Shown: piece by piece, positions 35,278 through 47,400 of the stretch | Layout of the letters: each line of letters starts with the position of its first letter | Numbering within the stretch: the first letter of the stretch is position 1 | DNA from: Ceratothoa steindachneri | Taxonomy: Eukaryota > Arthropoda > Malacostraca > Isopoda > Cymothoidae | Direction of reading: 5' to 3' | Assembly (NCBI GenBank): GCA_963969495.1 | Contig: OZ018337.1 | Location: 85,906,777-85,970,776 of the forward strand | Length of the DNA stretch: 64,000 nt | Notes under the pieces: generated by a model | Told to the model about the DNA's origin: nothing | Databases searched by the model: none | Seen by the model: the letters and a program-made list of their open reading frames with translations, nothing else | Made by a program: the position numbers and the translations under genes

Positions 35278-37035
35278 AAACATAAATGGAACCAATACAG
35301 GGGCACAATAGACTATTAAGAGGAACACGACCTAATTCTAAAGAACCCCAAAGAAAACCCACACATCATACACAACTCCTTCTCACTCACACTAAATATT
35401 AAGTGTTGAATACACAGTAACATTGCAAACTGGCATCGCATCATATTCTATTATATATCATATTGAAGGGAATTATTTTCTGAATTAAAATATGATATGG
35501 ACATTTTGTATTACTCAATAATGAAGAAAATATTATTGATTTGATTAGCGTTGTGGAGCGAGGATTAAATGCCTAACGACCTATTCAATCACCCTTCAAT
35601 TCGAACCGAATGCTAGGCTTGCAAATTTTGCCTTGGAGAGGGGTGTTATTTTCCCCTACAATTAAAGAGTAATTTGGAGGTTGAAGCCCCCTTTTCGGAA
35701 TAATTATTTTAGGGTTTAAATTCGAATGCAAATGACAAACGTTGGTAGGCATCCAATGTTCATTTTTCAGTTGCCGGTGACTCTATATCTCACTATATCG
35801 CTCGATCAGTTAGTAACCATTTTTCTTTTTGGGGCTTTTGATAATAACAGTTACAATTTGGCTATTCTAACTAAATTTTAGTACTTTATGTTGTCTTACA
35901 TCCTCTTTTGAATGTTATAATTCCCAAATTTCTCTCAAGGTTAGTCCGGAAATTATTGAAAGTTTTGTAGGTCGTAAGTTTATTAATCATAATAAGTGAC
36001 AGCACGCGACGTTGGTGAGCAGTCCTTGTTTATGTATGGTTAACCCCTTATGGTCAGCCCCTTATTGTCAGCCCCTTATGGTCAGCTCCTTTAGTGGATA
36101 TTTCTATTTAAATAAAAAAGTAATCAAAAATAAGGAGCGCAAATTTCTAATTAACGAAAAATATATCGTCAGCCATCTTGTCATTGATAACCTCTTTGGA
36201 ACCACTAAAAGAATAAGTTAGGTGGAGGTTTAACAAGGTAGTTTAGTTCTATTTGAGGTTAGGTGAATTTAAGAGGGGGGGTTATTTATTTTGATTAAGG
36301 TTTTAAGTATTTGTGGTGTATACCGACGGAAAGGAACCAAACAATAAGACTATTATTTTGACACTCCTCTGCATATCCTTTGGTCTAAAGCGTCTGTTTT
36401 GTGTGAGAGTTGTGAGTAAGTTTTTCATGCATTTACACGCGAATATTTTGATCGTTTCGATCCTGTAATAGATTTGTGTCAAATTCATGGCCTACTGCGG
36501 AAAGCCTATGTTTGCGAACGGTGCAGGACTAAGCCTAAATTAGATTTTATGAGTTGCCAGTTAAATTTGAGGATTCGAAGTCAAAAAATGTCTGGTAGGA
36601 ACAACCTTTTAACCTATTTATAAGTACATGTATTTAAATAACCTACAACTTCAACCTTCTATACCATGGTTAAATTTGCAAAATCATTCATAATATGCAG
36701 TTCTTGATTCGATGAAATAAAATTATTTTCCCCGAGGTTTATGACGTCAATGAAGCGGAAAATAATAGTTCCACACACATATATATATATATAGAAACAT
36801 AAAACTACATAAGTTAAGAAATGAACGGGAGCGCGAGCTTATATTAGTTAACTTTTAATTTATTGTTACTCTGTGAAAGCTGCAGAGTACGAAACTTCAG
36901 TAATAAAATAACTTATAACACTTGTGGTTTGCCCTTATTCTCTCTCTCCATTTATTGTCAAGGACACCGATCAATATACATATATATTCATTTATTTATC
37001 GACCTTCCTCTTTCTCATTTAAATAAAAGTTTTGT
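35278..37035. other. Unassigned sequence with small tandem repeats
   Basis: Three head-to-tail copies of the 14-mer CCCCTTATGGTCAG at 36044-36085 (middle copy one mismatch), with partial units on both sides. A short (TA)n lies at about 36779-36793. No gene recognised. Confidence 0.5.
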
Positions 37036-37410
37036 CAATTATATCATTCGAAAGAGAATGTAAAACAACACAAGGGTTTTAAATTTGGTAAGAATGCGCC
37101 GAATAGTTTTATATTATTGCCAAAACAATATAATTCCCTGGCTAATCTTGGGAGGACTTGGGCAATTATATCATTCAAATGAAGATGTAAAACGACATAA
37201 GGGTCTCAAAATTTGTTAGAATCGGTGGAACAGTGATCATGTTATTTCCAAACAAAATAATTCCCGAGCTAACCTTAGGAGGACGTTGGAAATTATATCA
37301 TTCAAGAAAATAATGTAATACGACATAAGGTGTTTCAAATCTCGTTAGAAGTGGCCTAATAGTTACAATTTTATTACAATTTCAAAAAAAGCAAAACATG
37401 GACAGACTGA
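37036..37410 (+). repeat. Three tandem 127-bp units
   Basis: Units begin CAATTATATCATTC at 37036, 37163 and about 37290. Each holds ATGTAAAACRACAYAAGG, then a TTTGTTAGAATCGG-like stretch and a CCTGGCTAATCTTGGGAGGAC-like end; the third is partly shortened. The TTAGAATCGG-type sentence is reminiscent of the tails of common arthropod repeats. No coding content. Confidence 0.8.
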
Positions 37411-37838
37411 CCTAACCGATATACATAGAGAGATGTAGAGTCACCCGTGACTAGACTCGCACAAAGATTTTATATTTATAATCCAGGCTAGTTTACAAGT
37501 ACCTTCAAACCAAGACATTTCTCCCCTCTTATCGCCGATATTATTGATTTCTAAGTTGATCTGTCTCACTGACATCAATGATTGCATTGACCATGATGTT
37601 AGGAAAGAGTTTGATTGCGACCCAGTCAAGATTGGCTTGAGTCAGGAATCCAGGGCAACATCTCCAGGATATATATATTGCTTGCGTGATGCATTATTCA
37701 GTGATTTTACAGGCGACGGCATGATATTTATATGGAATTATTGGATTCACTTATTTACTATTTTGTTGCAATTAAAAATACAGTTTCCATATGAAAGAAA
37801 TGAAATGTTGAACGATAGTAAGGAAATATAAAAAAAAC
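37411..37838. other. Unassigned; 95-codon frame of unknown status
   Basis: A plus-strand frame at 37544-37831 reads MISKLICLTDINDCIDHD... without a motif I recognise. An overlapping minus-strand frame (37441-37629) exists too. Neither has support as a gene. Confidence 0.2.
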
Positions 37839-39141
37839 TATATGTGTCTGCGTATCTCCATGTATACTTCATATATAACGAACAACCTCAAGGATAGACC
37901 CCCTCTAATTGCGGTATGTTTAAACGTAGGAGCAATTAGTTACTTGTCCTATAAAGGCCATTAACTCTTGCTTTATAATTTTATCAGGCAAAACGTCTCA
38001 CACTCTTCATCAACCCGTTAATTAATTTTTGTTGCTTTAATATATTTTCAATTACTCGTGGATTATTCTCATTATTACAACGGCTCTTGATATAGAAATA
38101 GATCCAAAGATTGATGGAAGGGCGTGTTTTGCTCATTGAAAAAATAGCGCCAACAAAATTCTCTTTGTTTTTGCAAAGTAAAATCTGTCTCTAAATCGGA
38201 AATCCAAAGAAATTAAGATTTTAGATGAAAAAAATGAAAGGTGTTTCCAAACATCCTGGAATTCCCTCAAGATCTTCATTTTACCGATAATATTTTGCGA
38301 TATTCGATAACATGAATGACAGAAATCCTTGTTTAAATTTACCTCGAGATTGTGAAGGTCTCAGAATGAATAAAAATATAAGTGATCCTTAAAAAATACA
38401 TTAAGCCCAAGAAAGAAATTTCTATGGAAGAATTACAGGTTTATTAAGCAATATGGTCCAATGGGACTAAGATTTGTAGAGACAGAAGTATGTTGAATGA
38501 GGACTGACCTTTTATTGAAGACTAATCTCATAACGCCCATAGAAATAAATCTAGTGCCTAAAATTATGTTTTACTTCTCACGTGTATATTACATAGACAT
38601 AGAATGATATAATTTCATTCTATATTTTATGCTAGTTCCAAAAATTGGGGGAAGAAATTTCGAAGTGTAAATTCACCTGGATCTTTTGTTAGATTTCTTT
38701 TTATGCTACTTTTTGCAAGATTTACCCTCTCACATTTATTAATCTGGTCCTTATTCCTTTTTCACCAACACTCCTTTAATACAGCTCTGTATTACTAATT
38801 AAAATTGAATGTATCTTTGCAAATCAGTTATGGGTTCTATGGATCGCTTGGATGCAAGGTTTGATCTTCACCGTTAATTCATGTTTTTTAGTAATTCCAC
38901 CAAATTGCTGAGTCTTCATCCATGCTACAGTGATTAGTGGATAAAGGGGATCCTAAAAGTAAAAAAAATGCTACAGTGAGTAGTGGGTAAATGGGATCCT
39001 GAAAGTTAAAAAAATACTACAGTGAGTACTTATACCCGTTCTAATAGAATAGCATTTGTGCAGAAGTTCATGAAATATCCATTGCAAAGTACCGAAATTT
39101 CGACGTATAGGAACGAATGTAATATGAGTCACAACCACACA
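37839..39141 (-). repeat. Unclassified interspersed repeat, copy 2
   Basis: Reverse-complement homologue of 14689-15910, with strong matches at both ends and around 38760-38930. It is longer than copy 1, partly because of a 46-bp tandem duplication (38924-39030). Similarity is patchy in the middle (38100-38400), so both copies are old. Confidence 0.7.
38924..39030. repeat. 46-bp tandem duplication inside copy 2
   Basis: GCTACAGTGA... repeats start at 38924, 38970 and 39016 (third partial), each with GTGGATAAAGGGGATCCT-like sequence and an A-run. Copy 1 of the repeat has a single unit. Confidence 0.85.
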
Positions 39142-40907
39142 TAAATATTTGCAACCAAAAGGTTTATTCATTTTAAATATAATTTAAAAACTAATATTCA
39201 ATATAAGCCACATCACATAGATCTAAATATTGAAAGCTTTCTTCAAAGGATCATTGTCATACTTCAGACGGGATTTTAAATTAATGTTTTCTTTTAAAAA
39301 GGATGTCTTCATGCGATGACGTTTATGTATATAATTTTTATGAAACATATTGAAAACTGGTAACCCTATATTATGCCTTCTCACCTTAGTGATATTATAT
39401 CTCCAGTTTAGCTATCCTTAGCTTATTCTTAAGAGATCTGAAGGTACTTAAAACGGTTGCAAATGGAACTTTCCTAGAAAGACTTGAACGAAGGATACTT
39501 GCATTTATCTGCAAATTTCTTAATCCTTTTTATTACTGATGGCACTGAAGGCCAAATTCTTCGGATAACTTCTTTTATCTCGTTTAAATTTTAGCTTCGT
39601 AATTATTCTTCGATTTAATATCACAAGAAATTTCACCACTTTTTGCCATCATGATTGCCTGTAGAATAAATAGGCGATACTAACTACTAATGGGATTACA
39701 AAAGCTGTCATAATTTTTCCAATATAAAGTAAACATATGCAGGTAAAAATGATATATGAATCAACATTGCTTGCGATAGTTTATGTTTTTATTAGTCATC
39801 TAATTGATCCTCAAAATTGAGACATTTCAGGACTCCTAATGTCTCCACTTGTCCCAGACATGAAATAAACGGTTCATGTACTATACGAAAAAGGTTTTTG
39901 TTATGTAGGAGTATGACTATTTTGGGGCCAAGTCTGTGCAAGTATTTTTCTAATACCTAAAAAAAGTATATCCTCTAAATTGTATTTTTGAAAATATCAG
40001 AATGAAAGCTGATATATTTTAGGTTGTCAGTGATTTTTATTTGATTTCAATTTTTTGAAAAAAAGTGGTTTATAGAAGACTATTATGTGCTCTAATACTG
40101 ATACAGACTAGTTTAATGCCCCTGTGGTAGGATGTAGAGTAATTTTCTTCTTTTCTTTGATTATAATCATCCAAGAAATGAATAAAGGTCTTAATTACGA
40201 TATAAGGAATGGGATCTCTTTTATTTGGTTGACTTCTCTGATATTTGGGTGGATAGATTTCTAGACTATTAAACTTTCTTACCGTGATTTCAAATACCAC
40301 CATCCTCTTAATTCTAATTCATTTACCATATTATTTTAAGCCTCAACTTCTTTTCATTTGGAAATCTTAGAGTCACTGTATATCAATAAAATAAATCCAA
40401 AACTAAATAATTACTCCTCCTCAATTAAACTATTCACTATATAACCAACCAACATTTCAATAGATTAACAATCCAACCAATTAGTTTTCGTTTTTTTTGT
40501 TGTTTTTTACAATTTAATATAATAGGTTATTTTTGTTTGATCCAGTAACCTTTAATTTGTAATATTCAATCCAGTTCATGTTATAATTTCACTCTCTATT
40601 ATTTTTTAAAATCACAATGGGTAGTATTATTTAATTTTATATATTGTTATTAGTGTTTTTACTTTAATTCTAATAATTGATAATTTTCTTATTTTAACCT
40701 GCCTTCATCCGCTTTTTTTGCCATTATTTAATGGATTCTTTAAACTGTTATCAATTAATGTTTTTTCCCCTTCTCAATAGTCGACACAGTCGCTGAAGAT
40801 GGTCCTTGTAAAGGTCCGTAACCTCCGGCCGATAAAGGATTAGTGTAATCACCTGGGTCTTCATATTCCTGTTACATATCAGATTCCCAAGGAACAAATC
40901 AATTACA

Positions 40908-40947
<40 letters not shown>

Positions 40948-43495
40948 GCATCATATGATAGTCCCACCAATCCACTAAAATTCATGACAACCCTTTAAAT
41001 ATTTACATGAGCTTTATTATCTCCTATTTCTTATGGGTTGATGATGGTAGAATTGTAATTCACCCAAAGAATTAACAATTAATTATTTAGAATTATTCAT
41101 TTGTTCAATTATTTTAGATAAAATGAAGAAAACAGTTACGAAATTTTATGTCCTCTCCTCCGCTCGTATTTAAGAGTAGTTTAAAACAGATTGAACCTAG
41201 GTTCAATTAGGTGGCAACCAGAACTTGCAATCCAAAGCGCTTTAAAACGTTCTCGTGTAGTAACAAGTTACCAAGTTTAAGTTCCAAATGAAATAAAACT
41301 GCTGGATTCCATCGAGTCGTCCTTATTGTCTTTTTAAAGAAAGTCGTTTTTTAGGTCTACTTAAATCAGGCTAATTCAATGGCTTGTTCATGATAGGAGG
41401 CGATTATTCCTCGCTATTATTTCTGATATCAAAAGACGCTTGCAAAAATGGCGAACATTATCACCAAATTTAATTGGTTTACACCACTCTTTTTTAGGCT
41501 GGCGTAAGACTAATATTTAACGACTCAATTAGGGTGGTGTAGCGTGTGAAACTCGTGAATCTATGCGTAGTAAGTATTACGACTTCATTGCAAAAGAGAA
41601 ATTAGAAAATATTATTTCAGCAACTATATTCTTAACGTGGCTGAATCATTAAATTTGGAATTTGGCCGTTTTTTTCCCTCATTTTTCAAGCCATTTAATA
41701 TCTCACTCTAAATAAAACTTGGGGAAAGTGTGAATTTCCCAAAGTCAAGGCTTTTTATCCTGATAACGTGACTGTGTCAATGATACGATTGCATGGATCG
41801 TTAAATAAATGTTTCGAATTTTGCTGAGCTCTAAGAAATAATAGAATTTCGCTAACACCATTTCTTTGGCCATACATAATGATAATGTTATGGAGCATTA
41901 TACTGCTTCATAATGAAGGATGTGTTCTTAAAAATGTAGTATAATAAACCGGTCTTTTCTTCATGAGGCGTTTATCTTTTGATAGCTTCTAGTCTCATGT
42001 CTACTATCTGTTGTGTTTTCTCTGAGTCCTAAACAAAGAGGGAGATTAACCAAAAAAGAAGACAGAAACATTAAAGTGAGAGCCCCTGGAACATGATAAG
42101 TAATAATAAAATAAAACATAAGAAATAGATGCGATATGGGGAAAGATAAAGTCCGTTTGATTAAATGATGTATAAGAAACCCACTGAGGAAGAAGTAAGT
42201 ATTAATTTTTATGGCTTTAAATTGGGGTTTTTCTACTGGTGTTGTGAGGTTAGGAAAGGTATCTTTTAGGAACTATAGGATGACGATGGCTCGTCGGTTC
42301 GATGAAAGAATTGAGATAAGAAGTGACCTTCCTTTGGAGTTTATTAAAACAATCGTCTTGCATTTTGTTCGCTTGGTTTTCCTCCCTTTCACAATAAGTG
42401 CAAAATATACATTTATTCAGTGAAGCAGGAATAAGCTACGATAAAAATAGCAAATTTCTAATTGGTTATGTTTTCTATCATGCAAAAAGTTACATAAATC
42501 AACACAAGAAAATAATATTAACAGTTGTTCCTAAATGAAAATAGTGGTGCATTGCAGGTAAATAAATGCTTGACGCCTTGGTCACACGTTTCCGCAATAT
42601 TTTACGATAGTGGATTTTATAAGATCAATCTTATGAGATATGTTCCAAAAATATTACATAATAAAAGGGAAAACAATATAATGAGTGGCGAAGAAATAAT
42701 ATTTACTAGGAAGTAACGAACGAAGTTAAATGAGAAGCGAGATCACAGATTTACAATTTTTCATTTTTTTAACCCACGAAATCCATCATACGCATTAGAT
42801 AGATCCGGATCTCGTGTTTGTACAAATATTAATTTTTACCATTAACATAAGAAAATCATTTTAACAAACTGAATCATTAATATTTGAGCTAAATATTGCG
42901 GCTTCCATGTTTCTAAGAGTCACAAGATAATTAAAACAAGCACAAATCTCAAACCCATTTTATTGTTTATATATTATCTATATTTTAATTTTGTATGGTA
43001 TATATCTGTATGTATGGGGATTAAATGGACTAAGAAAGGTTGCTCGCACACTGAGGCATAATAACTCTCTTGGGGGCGCGAGATTAAATTAAAAATTATA
43101 TTGCCAAGCACATTTCCCACCTGATTTAGAAAGCAAAGTTACATTACTTCGTAATTTCACTGGAATAATTAACTATTTTATCTCGTGTACAAAATAGGTG
43201 TGTTGAACAGATCAGTGGAAGGTACATTTAACTAAGAAAGAGAAAAAAAAAATAGGAGAAAGACATGAGTAATGTATGTTAATTATTCTCTAATATGTAG
43301 AAGAAAACAAGTAAAAAATGACATCGATGTTGCTTAATCCTTCGTGAGACGTTGTCTGCTAAGAGAGTTTTACGACCCTTTTGTACTGGTGCTTATGGTC
43401 ATATTCTAATATGCTCTTTGTGAAACTTTATTAGTTTTACATATTTGATGATGTTGGAATATATTAATGTATTTACAGATGTGCAGATACCAAGG
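39142..43495. other. Unassigned AT-rich sequence
   Basis: Contains a (TA)n microsatellite at about 40908-40940, a perfect 18-bp palindrome ATTGAACCTAGGTTCAAT at 41190-41207, and a loose ACACCAC/GTGGTGT pair near 41473-41541. Short frames at 40070-40303 (minus) and 42211-42423 (plus) carry no motif I know. Confidence 0.45.
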
Positions 43496-43499
43496 AAGC

Positions 43500-44456
43500 C
43501 GATCTGTCACATGGCAGATAGGTAAAATAATATATATCACATGTGCCACGTGACACGCCGGCGTCCACACATTATCTCACTAAAAAAAAATATATAAATA
43601 TATTAAATCTTACAGAAAGTGATTTTTTTTCAGATTTTAAATCTTTAATTACAAGTGAATATAAATGTCAAACACATAAAAATGATTCCAGTTAAAACTT
43701 TCTACGATTCTTCATCTAGAAGAGAGTCTCGAAGTTCTGAAATCGATGATGATGATGATGACCCCATGTTTAGTGATCTTTCCGGTACGGATAATTATAT
43801 CCCAACAGATTCTGAATCTTCTACCTAATCTACAGATATATCAGATGAAGAAGTAGAGGGCAGCTAAACACCTCCGCCTAGCCAAAGAGTAGATCCTCAA
43901 AAGCCACTTTGGAACTTGGTAGATGGAATCCATCTAAGAAATATTTTGTCCAATAGTGTTGGAAGTAATTCTGTAAGAAATCTTTTACAATCAGGAAATG
44001 TCACTACTATTGAAATATTCAATGTTTCTGATACAGGTAATCTAATTGCTTACCAGACAAATCTCCATGTTCAAAAAATGATTATGAATAATCAAGTGTG
44101 AAGAACATGTTGCATTAATAGGTGGAAAGATACTAATGTAACAGTAGGGAATTTTTTTTAATAAAATATTCCTAGTAACTAATTTTATTATTTTCAGGCT
44201 TCTTAAGAGTCGATAATGAAATTTTATTACAAAAAAATTAGCTATTCTTTAAGTGCCAAATATATATGCTGTGACCCTTTGTCATCTCATGTAGATAAAA
44301 TACCTATTCCTTAGGTCCACTATCGTTTTCAAAGCATTTTAGCTCATCTTGACAAGGATAAATGAAGCTTTAAGTACAACATGTGCGGTGACTCGTCGGC
44401 CCCTAAGATAACATTTTGACAAAAGCAGCAAGTAAGATGCCGGTGGGTCACATGGA
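43500..44456 (+). mobile_element. Possible piggyBac-like transposon remnant
   Basis: From about 43681 the plus strand encodes a very acidic, Asp/Ser-rich stretch (SRRESRSSEIDDDDDDP..., then DNYIPTDSESS) with stops. After a frame interruption comes a piece ending IAYQTNLHVQKM. Acidic N termini followed by an ...I..QTN.YA.QK-like segment are typical of piggyBac-type transposases. Flanking sequence contains related motifs CATGTGCCACGTGACACGCC (about 43531), CATGTGCGGTGACTCGTCGG (about 44379) and, inverted, GCCGGTGGGTCACATGG (about 44439), as expected of terminal and subterminal repeats. The catalytic domain is absent. The assignment is tentative. Confidence 0.4.
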
Positions 44457-44459
44457 TTT

Positions 44460-47400
44460 CAACGTTTGTCTCCATTAAATATTTATTTTACTATTAAAAA
44501 GGGATTGTAGGTGTATGAATAGAAAGGTTGAAGAATATATAATAAAAGACAAAGGTTAGAAAGCGCCTGAATATACTGAAGGATAGGTAGAGAAATCCCG
44601 TAATGTGTCTCGGCGCCAAAAAACAAATGATTTTAAATTGACTAAATTTGCTTCGGAGAATTATTGACATAGGATTAGCTTCTAATGAAAGGTAGAGCGA
44701 GATATTTTGAAGATTATCGTGATTTAAGTTTCAGCCACTTTCTTGTAAGGTTTACTTTACAGATGTGAAAAGAATGAAAGACTTGCCCATGAAGGACGTT
44801 CGAATAACGTCAAATTTTACTTTATAATTCATCCTGCTGGGTCGAATAGATTTCCATCACCCTCTCTCTTTTGACCATAAGATTCTTGGTTTACACCGTC
44901 CATTTCTTCCCAACTAAACTTCCTAATGTTCATATCATTATTTTCCTTTTTGTAAATATCAAAGTAAGAATTACAAATTATTTCCTCGATGTTTATCGTG
45001 GAGTGAGTTAGAAGTAAAAGACCAAAGGTTACTCATGCCCAAAGGAAAGCATTAAAAATTAATTCGTTATCACTGTGGCAAATTATATTTAAGATCTTCG
45101 TAAAATATAACTACAGAAGCGCTGTCCCTTCAATAAATTCAGCGTAAAAGCTTTCCTTTTGGTGCTATATCTGACCATCTTTTGTATTTATCTGTTTACG
45201 ACGGTAGGGGCGGAGGCCAATTGGGCTTTCCGCCTCCATTTTGTGCAAATATTAGGTGAGTTAGCCTTTTGTGGCGCAGATAGACAAAAGCTTTCATACT
45301 TTGTTTCTTCTTCACCAGTGCTTTATGCACAGGAAAGAAGCAGCTCGGATATTGAGGGTGCATTTCCCCGCATTCCTTCTGGTTATTAAGATTGTCCAAA
45401 AAATGTGTGTAATTATTTATATTAGTGTATTAGTGTAAAGTTTTGCCTTTATTAGGAGAAAAACATCCAAATTTTTGCAACCAAAGTATTAATCTACTTA
45501 AAACCTATGCAATTTAGGCTAGTTTGGAGTGTATCAATTAATTATGCAGAATCATTAAATTTATCCGTTTATTTTCAAAACATTTCGACTTAAACTCCAT
45601 AGGTTATTTTCAAAATTAACGGCACTCTATTTCTTGATTTTGCTAACCATAAGAAGGAACAATATACTGAATATATCAAAGTATTTTATTCGCACTTTAT
45701 ATATGATACCTAATCCATTTTTTTATTAGGTCACAGCAATTTGATCACTAAAGATAAATTGAGCCGAAGTGAGTCTTTCATTATATGTTTAGTGATAGCC
45801 CGAAGAAGTGAGGTCAACAAGCAGCAAGGGAAAGCGTTTCTTTCCTCACTGTGTAAGAACTGTCCTTGAAGGAGCTAAAGGGCTTATATTACTTTTTTCG
45901 GCAGTAACTAATAGATAGTAAATAATTCTTTTTATTTAAATAGATAAATATGGTTTCTTATTATTTACCTTTCACAAATGGTATGGAAAAAAGCCGAAAG
46001 GAAACAAACTTAGGCAAATTAATTTGGGATGGGATTCCTCAAAGGATAACAGAGAAAGATGATTTGGAATTTGATTTAAGCATAAAGCTTTTGGAAAATT
46101 GTGATGGGATTAGCTGAAAGATGATAAAAATGCACATTAAATTTGATCCTTAAATTTATTAGCAAACTTCTTTTAAATAATTTGTGATGGAGTTTATAGA
46201 GGTATATTTTAGCAATTCTTTGGCATAAATGAACAGATCTTGAATTAAGAAAACTGATGATATTTTTAGGAATGCAATAATTTAGGTTTTGTAGATATGA
46301 TTGTCAGGAATCAAAGACTAATGGAAACTGGGAGTGACCTAACATGTTAAATGAAGGTAAACAGTTTTCAGCCATTGAATGAGTGAGGACATTTCCTACA
46401 TTAAACAAATAATGTCTACAAGAAAAATAGAAATCCGTGTGACACGAGCTTCAGTGATAAGGATGCTTCGTCTCATGGAAAAATTGATCGAGCTTATTTA
46501 ATTTGGGAATATTCTTTATACAAACGTTATTGCAATGAAAATTTAACCTACGAACAGAATATAATATCCCGAAGTTAAACTGCTTACAACAAACTGCTCT
46601 GATTAGAGACTTTAAACTATGCATGGTACATAAGAGAGGATTTTTCTCTAAACTGGCCTTCGACATCTCATTTTCGGATATATATGTAAAAGATTACAAA
46701 AACATAGAGGGTTGACATTATACAAAATCAACATTATTAATATAGTATCTATTATGGTATAATAAGATGTAACCATTTTATAAATAAAAATTAATGGATA
46801 TATGTAGGCGTTTCAAGTAAATATATGACGACTAACTATACGAAAGATTAAAACACTAAGGTTTGTTTATAAAAAGCAGCTCTTGTTTTAAAAACCAGAT
46901 CGGATTTCTCAAAGATATTTGCATTAAGCAAGAAATATGATTGGCCCGCGTGGGAAGGTTAGGTAAATAATGATGCAACCATAGATTTTTGCTATGGAGA
47001 AATGTTTTGTAGCTCATCCGTTTTGCAATCATAAGAGAGGATTCATCATAATGCCACCAGCATGCAACACATATCTGTGTAAATTCATTACGAGTTTGTC
47101 TATGTTCTTAGTCATGAGTGCTTTGGCAAATTACTTTTAAGAATAATACAGATAGACAAAAGTGATAAATGTAATAATTAGTTGAATGAATTTAGATTTG
47201 GGGTTGAGTTAATTCATTTATTATAAACGGGTCCTAGTATTTTAAGTTTTTTCAATCGTTATCTTTGTTTATAATAGATAAATCATCGAAAGAATTTATG
47301 TAGTTAAGATGGTTAAGTGGCGAATATAATCTAATAGATGATTGCTCCTGGGGAGTGAGTGGGGCTTTTGGTTTATTTTTAATACTAGGATGTGTGCGAA

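Noticed and set aside
14689..39141. CRISPR-like or prokaryotic features sought among the repeats
   Set aside because: Repeat units are contiguous and not separated by unique spacers, and the whole context is eukaryotic.
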